DNA of 64,000 bases, taken from assembly GCA_022885665.1 (NCBI GenBank), contig JAGQDJ010000083.1, positions 268,929 to 332,928 on the forward strand, written 5' to 3'. A program made the position numbers and the translations under genes. The DNA comes from Triops longicaudatus. Its lineage: Eukaryota; Arthropoda; Branchiopoda; Notostraca; Triopsidae. A model generated the notes under the pieces. It was not told the origin of the DNA. It did no database searches and saw only the letters and a program-made list of their open reading frames with translations. Below are positions 53,652 through 64,000 of this stretch, in pieces. Numbering within the stretch: the first letter of the stretch is position 1; every line of letters begins with the position of its first letter.

Positions 53652-55507
53652 GACTCGATTGCGCTGAACGAAATTAATCTACATCTCTTAACAACAGATA
53701 CGTAGACCTGTGGAGAAATAAAAAAGGCACTTCATGGGCCACGGTTCACGGGAAGTTTTTCCACGAAATGTAAGTCGAAGAGGTGTCTGCGTCTAAGGAC
53801 GCAGTTCCACGGAAATGTTATAAAAGATGTGGATAAATTGCTTACTTCCTTCAAGGAAAACAGTTTCTTGGGTAGCAGGTTTGATAAGATTTGCACTGCC
53901 TACGCCACAAGTTTGCGAGAAACCGATCAGTTTGCAATGCTCGAGTGCACTGTAAAGCTCTCGGCGAAGCTAGCAAGCAAGCAACAGAATGGATCCTGAG
54001 ATGAGACGAGATTTCAACAGCACATGCTCCTTCCATTCAGTACACTTCGCTTTTGAAAAGCTTTGAATCGGGCTTTATAATTTGGTCCCGATAGCAACCT
54101 TCGCTTCAAGTAAGCTTTCCCACGTTTTACGTAAGAGGAACTTTTTACGGAAGGAATAAGGATAACCCAGACAGTTAGGGGTTTTCCTTCACAGCAGCTT
54201 TTCAATGCTTAGTGTAGTCCTAAGCCACTTTGCTTTCATTTTTTTTTTCTTCCCAAATACGTTTCCAGAGCAGAACAAGTTAACAACTGAGACCAGCTTT
54301 GTGCTCCAAAGGCAAATCTCCCTGCATTAATGGAACCGCAGCTGAAAGCTGATATGATTCAGAGCAACAGGTGTGCAGATGCAATGTAGCCGATTGTACA
54401 ACAATCCTCTCCAATTTTCACTGAACAGCCCGTGATGCATATTTAAACGAAGAAAAGGAGCTTCACTCCTGCATAAAAGGAGGCTTAAGATTGTTAACCC
54501 AAGCGTTATCGTAGGCATAAACACTCAGTACACCTAAAAGCAAAATTATGCAATAAACAGAGTAAGAATTTAAATACAAAATAAACGTTCTACTCGGCAC
54601 ATCGTTTGTATTAACAGCATGAAAAACTTTTCTTGTACTGGGTTTAAAATGATGAAACGAATTATTACAGAAATTCAGAAACCAACAGCTAATAGTAGAA
54701 ATATGAGCACGGTCTCGTAATATTCTTTTTCGTCGGTTTCGCGGAGTCAATTGAGAAAAAATGCGTTTTCGGGTCAGAAAAGTTGCATCTTTGCATTCAC
54801 GCGGGGTTTTTTTTCTTTATTTAAGACTAGACCATTTATAATTCGCAAAAAATGTCCCCCTAATAGTACGTCACTTCAAAAGATTTTCTACATATGTTTG
54901 CATGTTAAGCGTAAACAATGTAGCGGATTCCGAGCTTCTTGATTTTTGAACATAAGTAAAATCTATAACAACGTCAGAATTGCACAACAAAAATATTTGT
55001 TTTCTCTCTTTAATAATTCACAAAACTTTCGCACCCCATCACCCCATAGTCTCTTTCTGCGAACAACCGCTACTAATTCCAATATTTTACCGGATTATAG
55101 GAAAAAAAATCTTCTACAGAGCATTTCCCTTTCTGTGTATCACAACCGCTTGGCAAACGTAATGCGCACCGTCTTGTTTGATAAGTTCTGACCTATGGTG
55201 CACAAGTAAACTCTAATCTATGGAATAACTAACAATAGGCGCCTGAAACCCAAGGGAACAAAAAATAAAACCAACCGGAACTTTCAGAAACTTCACTTTA
55301 AAAAAAAAGCACAAATAAAGTATAACATTTTGAGCAAGTTACAAGCAGCACGGGCTAAGTTTTCCTGCTGATCGAGTTGGCTGACCGACGGGAAATAAAC
55401 AAAGGACGCCAGCTTTAACTCGCGTGGCTTTACGTGTGACGGTCAGTCTGTACATTAGATGGCTCTGGCAGCTCTTCTGGGCTGCTTTCCCCCTCAAACA
55501 GCCCAAG
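53652..55507. other. Intergenic region between BAIAP3 5' end and nuclear receptor 3' end
   Basis: No gene seen. Open frames are under 100 codons, with no domain. It should contain the BAIAP3 promoter and the nuclear receptor 3' untranslated region. No canonical minus-strand AATAAA lies within the first few hundred bases below the receptor stop at 55508. Confidence 0.6.
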
Positions 55508-58500
55508 CTACAAATCTGCCTCGAAACTTAATTTGTCCTCGTAGTCCGCGTTGGGCAACAAGTGACCAGCGATCGGCGCCAAGGGTGAAGGCGTGGACGA
55601 CGAAGACGAATACGAGGAACCGGAACTCATCAGAGCTCTTTTATGGTTATAAGCTTGAATCTGCTTATAAGGAAGCTGGTTGTCGTGGTGCTGATGACGG
55701 AAACCAGCGAAAGAGAAACTTGAGCCGTTACTGGGCAACGCCATCGCCATATCCGACCCACCAGAGCTGTAAGATCTTCCACTATGGGTAAATTCCACCG
55801 GGTAGAAAGACTCGGCCGCCACTTGCAGCACGTCCTGTGCTTCTTCATCTGTACTGGTGCCTTCTCCGGGTGACCCGAGCATCTTTTGCTGAAACTGCGT
55901 AACCAGTTCGGGTCCGAGAACCGTTTTGATTTGCTCCAGCTGTTGGGCGTCCTTACACTGAGTCAACTGCTCGAGCATCATCCGAAACTGATCCAACTGC
56001 TGAGCAGTAAACGTGTCATTCAAACTCATGTTCGTCGGGGTACCTCCCACCAGCGCTAAAGTACCTGCATCGGGCCAATCCAACTCCGGCATTTTCCTCC
56101 ATTCCTCCTGAAAGAGCCGTGTCGACGCTGCTCCCTCTAACACCGATTCTCCGACGACGCTACAAAGGTTTCCCGCGCCCCATGTATCTGTAGGACTGGT
56201 GGGTGTTAAGTTGGCTCCGACGGATGGGCCCCGAAAAAGATTCCGCGGAATAGAGCCCAACAATGGCGAATCACCGAACGTGAAAGAACGCTGGTCCGAC
56301 CTTGCGATCATGTCTGCCAGGGACGCTCCTAATTGGCTCCCACTCCAGCTGAGTGACTTCGGGCTGGTTGTAGGCGAACGAGATGATCCTGGGCTAGATT
56401 GCTCCGCCTCCTGACCACTGGCCCCAGCAGTAGTCTTGAAAGCCAAGGAAAGAGCCGGGGCCGAGAAAGAACCGGCGATGGTGTTGGAAAAACTCGTTGT
56501 AGATCCGGTAGTGGGGCCCGACGGGTTGAGGACGTTCCAAGTCGGGTAAGGATTGAGGTTCATAACACTCAGGTGCTTTTGGATTTCTGTGACCTCCTTA
56601 TTGGCAAAGTTTAAGTGGAACTGGTTATGCGTGTCGCTGAGTTCTCGCAGATCGCACAGTTTCGTTAGCAAGTGGGAGTACATGGTTTTGGCCCGGTGCG
56701 GACCGTATCGCCAGTTCATGTACTTTCTTAATAGGACAGAATAATGATCCTGTTGACGCTGGACGTTGGCTGCTACTTGGGGTTGCAGTTGGACACGTTC
56801 GGGCGTGTACAAAACGATCATGAGCAGGAGCATAATGGTGGGTTCATCGGGCTGCAACTTTTGAACATCACCGATGAATTTCATGTGCTTGTCGAATAGA
56901 TCGTTGGAAACGAGCTTCTTGACATCCATAATGTGGAGGGTGGGGGCATTCCGGTACATTTCCATCGCGGAATTAGGCCAACGATGGTTGCGAGGATCAA
57001 ACGCCAACGCACCACGCAACAAGCACATTTCCAAGGTAGCCCCGCACAGTAAAGCGGTCTGATCCGCTTTGGGTAGAGCTTGGAAGTCGTGGAGCATGGT
57101 CGCGTAGCAGGCAAAGCGCCGAATGAGCGTGGTGAACATGTTGATGATTTGGACGCCACTGCGTTGGATGTCCATGCCCTTGAGCCCTGCTTCGTAAGGC
57201 ACCTCTACGTAGGATATAGTGTAGTTCTTCACCAGCGCCTCGATTTGATCCACCTCACTCTGATCCAAAAACTCCAACATGCGTGACAAATCCGGCTCGT
57301 AAGGTATCTCCAAGGTTGGTTGCTATGTAGAAAGAAAAAAGAAAAATTAATTCTCAGAAATCCATTTTAAACAATATAAAAACTAAACACTACTGTTTTA
57401 AGGTGAATATAAATACGTTCCAAATGTATTCACTTTCCATTCTATTTCCAAGTAAAATACGTCGCATAGAATAAACAACGTAACAATACGGATACGTAAC
57501 TAAAAACAAAACTGTAACGGGAATACAATATGAAACGTAAATGTGTTCTTTTAAGGAAAGCGCATTGATACCAGATTTGCATTTCGCCGATCTTGCGTTC
57601 GCGATTTTGCGAATGCGTGACGAACATATTGAGAACTTTAAATAATAGTGTCATTTGTTCAGACAAATTAAAAAATCCGTTTAAAGAGCTGTCAAATGAA
57701 TGCCTGTTATTTCCGCCTTTTTCTCGAACAAAGTCACAAATACAACTTTTATGTTTTGTGCTCGTTTTCACGTGCGTTTTTTTTTTTCTACGTCTGAGTG
57801 GTGTTCATTTCCTCTTGCTCGAAGAAACTTGTTAGATGAAAATCAAAGGAAAGATCGATGTTTTGTTCAACTTCTGTGCTTCGTACTGAACAAAATTCCG
57901 CGAACCTGGTTCGCAAAAGAGTAGAATAGTTGATTACTCGGAATTATTGATATAGGACTCGAGCTGCACGGTCGGCGCTACCAAACTTCAAAGCTAGTCC
58001 CTAAATCACCAATTTCGAGCGATTTGCACTCTTGGCGGCTGGCCGTATTGCTGCGTAATTGATACTGTTTTTGCTCGTTTTTCGCACATGAAATAGCCCA
58101 CAAGTTATAAAACGGAGTACTTTTATTGACGCTACGATCAATCAATGGTTCTTGCAGCATACGGTTCCAGTGCAAAAACTGAGCTTACATTTCAATTCTT
58201 TTTCTTTCTTTTTCCAGCATAAAAGTTATTTTTACTTTTCTTATGCTATACAGTTTCAAATTATGAGAAACAGCTGTTAGGCGACAAGACAGTGTTAATT
58301 CATATTTCATTACTCTCCTTGACGGCAGATTTAATATTTTCTACGGCTTCTTGGACGATAAGAGCAATTCAATTTATGAGACCAGGTTCCCTATGGAACG
58401 TAATTTTGGATCAATAGTGCTCGTCATAATCTTCCATGTTTCAGAGGCTATTTTCTTCCAAAACGCAAGTATGGTAAGAGGTTTTAATGAAAACGAATAT

Positions 58501-60905
58501 GAAACGATACGCAAACACGAGAGAACTGACCAACACCCTTGTACAGGGAGAGGCATGAATACTCCCCTACTTTCAATGTTTCATGAAAAAAAAAAAAAAA
58601 CGTAACTGAAAACTCTTCTTTCGGAATTGGACTCTTATACGATTCAACTTTATTTTTTTACACACTTAATTTTTTTTAACTTTATTCTGGGCATCAAAGT
58701 AAAACCTGGTGGCCTGTACAAAGAAAACCGACATAGCGTGAACCGTTTCCATAGTTCTTGCCACCCTTAAACGACAATGATCCGTGGCTGGTATTTCATT
58801 CATTGTCTAACTTCGTAGATTTTTTCTGGTCCTATCTTAAAGCTGACGTCTACAACGACCAAAAGCCATTCTTGAAACTTATGACTGTTATTTACCCAAA
58901 AAAACTGCACCTATACCACCTAAAATAATCACTAGGTTGTACGAAAACGACCAATAATCTGTGCCCCGAGTGAACGCGATATAAATTCACAAAATTTAGA
59001 CTGTCAAATCCGAAAACTGACGTAAAAAATTACAATAAAAAAGGCTTTCGGTGCGGTCACAGACTGCTGTGAATTTTTGGGTAGCATTTACCGTCTCCTT
59101 TTCATTAAACTTTGAACATCCGGTACGCATTTACACCACACCCTGCAACAAAAAATCTTTTGTTCGCAATGTCTGCAAGAACTAAATGTAAATACCTAAT
59201 TATACGTCTCTGAATTATTAGTCCTTCAGTTTTTGCTTAAGCAACTACTGCTTCGCTTCTACGAGTCTAGGATCCTATTTTCCACCTCATAACTTAGGTT
59301 TCGACACACGCGATTTCCCCCAGCGAGGTGGTTATCATTCACGCCGCGGAGCGTATCCTTGATTATCCTAATAAAAAAATGTGTCTAGGACGTGATTATA
59401 ACATAAGCGAGCTTACCTAGGAAGCCTCGCATAACTACTTGGGGGCCTACTGAATATGTTAAAGCACGGGGCCAAAACTTGCCAAGACTTGTCTTGGTTT
59501 GTGAATCACATGTTTAACGATCTATCCACGTTCTGGTTTGTCTCCCTTTTTCCTATAAATTAACCCAAGCTCCCCTGGTTCCTTGCCCGCTTTCACAACG
59601 ATTAAAATGCTAAGACTTCGTAACCCGTCGAGACAAAAACCGGCTGCCAACTTGGGCTTTGTTTAGTCCAGTCTGCGTTTCGGTCTCAAGTAACGGTGTT
59701 AGGACTGCAGTGCGCAGGTCAGGGATTTACATACGGCGTCCTTCGGCCACGCTAGAACGCAAAAAACCAACCGGGCAAGTAACTAGATGTTGTCTAGGTT
59801 CTTATTGGAATGTTAGGAAAAAAAAACTAAAAATTTGTTTATAGTGTCCTTTCGAAAAAGCTAGACCTTCTAGCATTCTTGGGCAACAGCACGAACTCAA
59901 CATTCTTCTAATAATCCTGAACGATTACCCCGCAGATTCATACCGCTGAAATAATAGTTACGGCTTATTTTGATTTTCGCACGCATACCTTTTTCGTGCA
60001 CCGTAATAGGACACGGTCGAAAATACTGCATACGTCGCTATAACAACCCAACAATGTTCCCTAGCTTGATTGCCTTGACTGTATCTCATTTCCAATTAAG
60101 TGTTTGAAGCAACCCAACTCGATCGGAAAACAAAATTCACCTGCAGTGTCGAAACGCCCGTGGGCGAAATTTGTGACGGTATCTGTTCTTGTTGCTGCAT
60201 TTGCTGCAGTCGCTTCATTTCTTGCTCCTCTTCTTGTTTTCTCTTTTTCTCCGCGCGCTGCTTCATCATGAGCATTCGCTCCTGTTCGGTCATAATCCAG
60301 CCCTTTTCCATTCCAATAGCGAAGCAACGCTGTAAACGGCAGTACTGACAAGACTTCCGGGTTGACATGTTTATCACACAACGGCCTTCATACGAACAGT
60401 GGAAGTTTTTATAGGCGTCATTTTGGACCGATCGTCGGAAGAAGGCCTTGCAGCTGTCGCAGCACAGGCCGCCAAAGTGAAAGGATTTCGCTCGATCGCC
60501 ACACACGCCGCAGCTTTTCCCGCCCAAACTGCCGCCCCCGAAATTGCCCGTGTTGCTGCTGCCGTTGCGTCCTTGCGACGGCGTGGGGGACACAGCAGTA
60601 TGACTGGACATGGAGCTATGCGATGAATCGTCAACGAAAAGTCCGGGAGGGCCAGCCAAACTGTGTTGAAAGCCGTACGACGCTCCAGATGTCGGCGTTG
60701 GGGTCCGTAATGGCGGCAGGTGACAGGGAGAGGGCGTGGGAGTTTGCTGACCCGGAACGAAACCCAGGGCAGGGATATTGCTACCAAACTCGTCATAATT
60801 TCCATCAGGTGGCGGGCTGCGCCAACGTTGAAACGGCGGCCCCACAGCTGACACTGGCGTAGACGGCGGCCGCTCCAAAGGCGAATTCATCAATCTTCGT
60901 GCCAT
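55508..60905 (-). CDS. Nuclear receptor, NR1 subfamily, HR96/HR97/DAF-12-like, two coding exons
   Basis: Ligand-regulated transcription factor. Exons: 60141-60905 (255 codons) and 55508-57322 (604 codons plus stop), joined phase 0 as TLQ-QPTLEIPYE. Residues 1-130 are a Pro/Ser/Gly-rich A/B region. The DNA-binding domain occupies about 132-199 with both four-Cys zinc fingers. Its P-box, CDSCKAFFRR at 149-158, differs from the CEGCK of most receptors and resembles the ESCKAFFRR/DSCKAFFRR of the HR96, DAF-12 and VDR-related branch. A charged hinge follows (KQRAEKKRKQEEEQEMKR). The ligand-binding domain spans about 275-508, with the family signature at 323-347 (IRRFACYATMLHDF, then ADQTALL). A Ser/Gly/Pro-rich tail of about 350 residues follows. 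I could not place a canonical AF-2 helix. ATG 60905 is the first in the exon, but the frame is open to a good acceptor (TTCCATTCACAG, exon edge 60913), so more N-terminal coding or a 5' leader exon may lie upstream. Confidence 0.88.
57323..60140. other. 2.8-kb intron of the nuclear receptor gene
   Basis: The intron separates the DNA-binding-domain exon from the ligand-binding-domain exon. I see no coding exon inside with a matching phase; the hinge and domain sequence join without a gap across it. Open frames here are short. Confidence 0.75.
58586..58600. repeat. Homopolymer A15
   Basis: A short poly-A run in the nuclear receptor intron. It has no other context. Confidence 0.7.
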
Positions 60906-60913
60906 ATTAATGT

Positions 60914-63900
60914 CTGTGAATGGAAAACGGAAGTGCTTAGTATTGCGGTAACACAATTGTTGCAACTTACTATGAGGAGTTTTATAAGGCTAGACACAGT
61001 CATATAGGGCAATATATGCCATCATACATTGTAATATCTGCCAGCCTCAAGGAAAATAAAAAAATGCAAAACACTCACGAGAACTTGAACATAAAAAATC
61101 CTGCAGGACAAACGTGACCAAAACACTGATTAAAACTCGTTTTGGCGATTAAGCCAAACAGCTACACATGGTGTGTCCAATAAACAAGACTCACTTCTTA
61201 ATAATAAAAAAAAATACATAAATTTCTGAGCGGCTTGTTGAAGTCATGAAGACTTGACAGGTGAAGTCACACGGTTTCTACTTCCCAATAGTTTTCGCAC
61301 CTTAATAGCAACTTGATTCCGCAGCTTGGTCAGTGGCTACGTAGCCGCAAATTATTTTCCTTTCTCAAAGGGAGGGATGGGGAGGAGTTCACAAGTCACA
61401 ATGCAAACAGTTGATAACACGGTGTGGTAAGTCTGGGAGCCGTCACTTCCCTGATCATCACTTGGGTCACTGACAGACCAAGAAACAGTTGAACAAAACC
61501 GGCTAAGTGAGTTTGGCAAGCACCCTGCTGCGATCTCAGTCAGCAAGCCGCAGTCTCATGGCACTCGAAGTACCTTATTTGTCATGAACCTTTGTGAAAC
61601 AATGCTTTACGCCAACATGCGGCAATTAAGAAATGTTCGTAAATTTCTGGTTTTTCAGAGCCAAACTTTTTTTTTGCGCATGCTTAATTGAAAACGAGGC
61701 GTTTATTCTCTCATCCTTCCATTAAAAAAATGACGAAAAAATAACCGCTTCGGTTAACATGGAACGATAACATCTAACAACAACGGAAAACTTCCCCTTT
61801 TTAGAAATTATTGACATAAACTACAAGCCTTGCGTCCTGCTCCTTTATTAACGTACAAGCGCAACACAATCGTTTTTCAGGTTTTGTAGAAGAATGACTC
61901 CAAATGATGGAGTTGGAGTTGTAACCCTTGAAAAACAAAAGGAGCTAATTCCAAATCCATTCTTTTTTGCTGTGCACTTTTTCTTTCCTTTCTTTCTTTG
62001 GCAGGTACACCTTGTTCCAGATTGTGCAAGACGTTGCTATGCTGCTTTAAGATTTTGTTTAACCGGTCTGACGGAAAAAATAAAAACAAATTAATGTAAT
62101 AAGAAAACTTGGGAGCAAAATAAAAGCGTCTTTTCTTAAAACCACGGGCCCTCAAACTAGCCAAGTTGGTTCACTCAAGTTTTCGAATTGGTATCCTTCC
62201 CAGCCAAACACTAAAGATCCGTTTCTGGGTATTCAGGTACCTGTCGGATGAGAGCATTTGAAAAGGATGGACAGCTCCAACAAGTTCAATTAAGAATGCT
62301 ATTCACTAAGTCCTACCTAACTTCCATGAATGACGCCCACCATGCGACACAAAGTTAAAAGCCCCCTAAGCTGTATCTGCGCATTTGCCCAACTTCCAAG
62401 ACTTGCTTCATCTTCACACCAAATATCCCCCCGGACCATCAATAAAACATAAAAGGGTTCCAATCCCAAAGTCGTGAAAATTAAATTAAAAAAAGAAAAA
62501 TACATAAAGAAATCTTTGTGTGTGTACTGCATCGATCCACCTTGATTGCCCTCAATTATTTTATTTTCAATAAAACGTCCTCTAATAGTCCGTTTACGAT
62601 TGCTTAACGACGATGTAATTACTAGTTGCCAAATCAGGAGACAAAAACTGTACGCTTACATGTGTTGAAAACAAAATACCTATTCAACAAAAAGAAATCT
62701 CTGCACACTTGCAATTCTTTCAACCTGCCATACGCGTTCTTACGTCCAGTTCCATTTCAAAGCACGCCTGAAATATATTTTCAGGCGAAATATATTTTTC
62801 ATTGGAAACATATTTGCAAGCAGATTGTTCTGCGCTTTGCATAAGAAGCTCATCATCTTCCACGCAAGTTTCCTGGCAAAACACCAAACACAAACTCGAG
62901 AGACGCATCCTGTGTTATTCTCGTGTCAATTAGCGTCCGAAGATGGACTCTGGAAACAGTTCTGGGGAACAATGCTAGCTTGCAATATGGCTTTTACACT
63001 CATATGAGTTACAAGAAACATGATCACTAAACCTTTACGCGCTAACCATTATTCTCACTGCGTCGGACTCAACCAACAACAGTTCCCACTGCTCGATGAA
63101 AGAATAAACGTAGATCTGAATGAAAACTCAAAATTTTCACTTGGATTTACAACTAACTCTAAAGCGTATGTCGTTCAATAAAGCGTACAAGGTTATCGAC
63201 AGGGGAGATTTTCATAATATTCTATAGGACTTGGTATATTACGTTCGTAAGTGACGTGTCTGGTTTCGACAGCTTTTCTCCAAGGCTTTATCCTCCAGGT
63301 GCTGGTCTACTATACCCAGAAATAGGTCAGATTAAAACTATTACTACATATCAAGCCTATGTTTAGTTCCGATGCCATCGTTAATGAAATTCCGTACAGT
63401 TGAGATCGAGAAGAAAAGACTTTATTGGTAACTCTAGAGGGTAAGGATAGGCCTCATCTCTCTCCATCCTACGCAGCTTCACCGCAGGCCTGCTGTAAAG
63501 ACTCTAATGCGTGACAATACTGACAGTCATCTTTTTCGTTCTGCAGCAACAACGGCCGCGTTATAGGTCATTTTCTTGACAATTTAATCGTCCAAACGCT
63601 ATTTTAGATATAAATAGCATCTTTTGGAGTCAGCAAATATAATTTCTCCGATCTCTTACGCGAGATCATGTTTTGTTCGGACAACATTCCTAAAAATCGA
63701 TTTTCCGGGGATGCACATGAGGATCTTATGAGGAAGAGGGGATTTGAAAAGAGAATATACTCGATTTTTTTCTGCAGACCTGAGGTTATTCATGTTTTTA
63801 GGAGCTTGTGAGAGCTTAGAACGCTATACTTCAAACAAAAGACACCAAAAAAGGAAAAACTTGCCGGTTTATTTGCTCCTCTTTAAGGAAGGATATTTTC

Positions 63901-64000
63901 CACGATAAAATTTCTTTAAGAAATGTGATTTTTTTAGGTGTATTCTTTATTCTTGCAGTCTTGTGTGTATCTACGAAAACGATCTTGACAATATATATAT
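60914..64000. other. Upstream region of the nuclear receptor gene, no gene seen
   Basis: The first receptor exon appears to begin at an acceptor (edge 60913), so this region should hold an intron and possibly a 5' leader exon and promoter, but I could not place either. Open frames are under 100 codons and resemble nothing known. The window ends inside this region. Confidence 0.55.
62765..62787. repeat. Perfect short palindrome with 9-base arms
   Basis: CGCCTGAAA at 62765-62773 pairs with TTTCAGGCG at 62779-62787 around TATAT. The GC-rich ends stand out in AT-rich surroundings. The inner word AAATATATTTT recurs just downstream. It could be a dimer transcription-factor site or chance. Confidence 0.55.

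Noticed and set aside
1..64000. CRISPR arrays, bacterial operons, tRNA or rRNA genes
   Set aside because: No regularly spaced repeats, no Shine-Dalgarno-led gene strings, and no tRNA B-box with matching arms were found by eye. The gene structures are animal. A tRNA scan could still find one that I missed.

Overview
The window is nuclear DNA from an animal, probably an ecdysozoan or other protostome. The evidence is four genes with dense GT-AG introns, single animal-type genes spaced by kilobases of AT-rich non-coding DNA, and a nuclear receptor with the P-box CDSCKAFFRR, which suggests the HR96/HR97/DAF-12 side of subfamily NR1. I could not fix the phylum from the sequence alone. No bacterial, viral or CRISPR-like features are visible.

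Layout. 1-11142: no supported gene, only AT-rich repeats and chance ORFs. 11143-29845 (-): complete UBR4/pushover-type E3 ubiquitin ligase, 32 coding exons and 4955 residues once a 101-base assembly artefact in exon 21 is removed. 29846-30033: a 188-bp head-to-head promoter. 30034-31306 (+): FBXO28-type F-box protein, 4 exons, 358 residues. 31492-32298: short convergent intergenic spacer. 32299-52164 (-), with a possible alternative first exon up to 53651: BAIAP3-type C2-MUN-C2 exocytosis protein, 24 coding exons, 1470 residues. 53652-55507: no gene seen. 55508-60905 (-): nuclear receptor, DNA-binding and ligand-binding regions on two exons, at least 859 residues. 60914-64000: receptor upstream region, no gene seen.

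Exon chains were built by hand, by joining open frames to GT-AG sites with matching codon phase and checking against remembered features of the human families. Each of the three complete chains sums to a multiple of three: UBR4 14868 nt after artefact removal, FBXO28 1077 nt, BAIAP3 4413 nt. That is strong internal support.

Functional links. The head-to-head pair are both ubiquitin-ligase components (a UBR-box/hemi-RING ligase and an SCF substrate adaptor) and probably share one promoter. BAIAP3 (vesicle release) and the nuclear receptor (transcription) have no evident pathway link to them.

I found no clearly new biological system. The points most worth checking are the duplicated 100-mer around the N, the 8.6-kb exon inside an otherwise intron-rich UBR4, two phase-compatible BAIAP3 first exons, and a receptor with a C-terminal tail of about 350 residues and no recognisable AF-2 helix.
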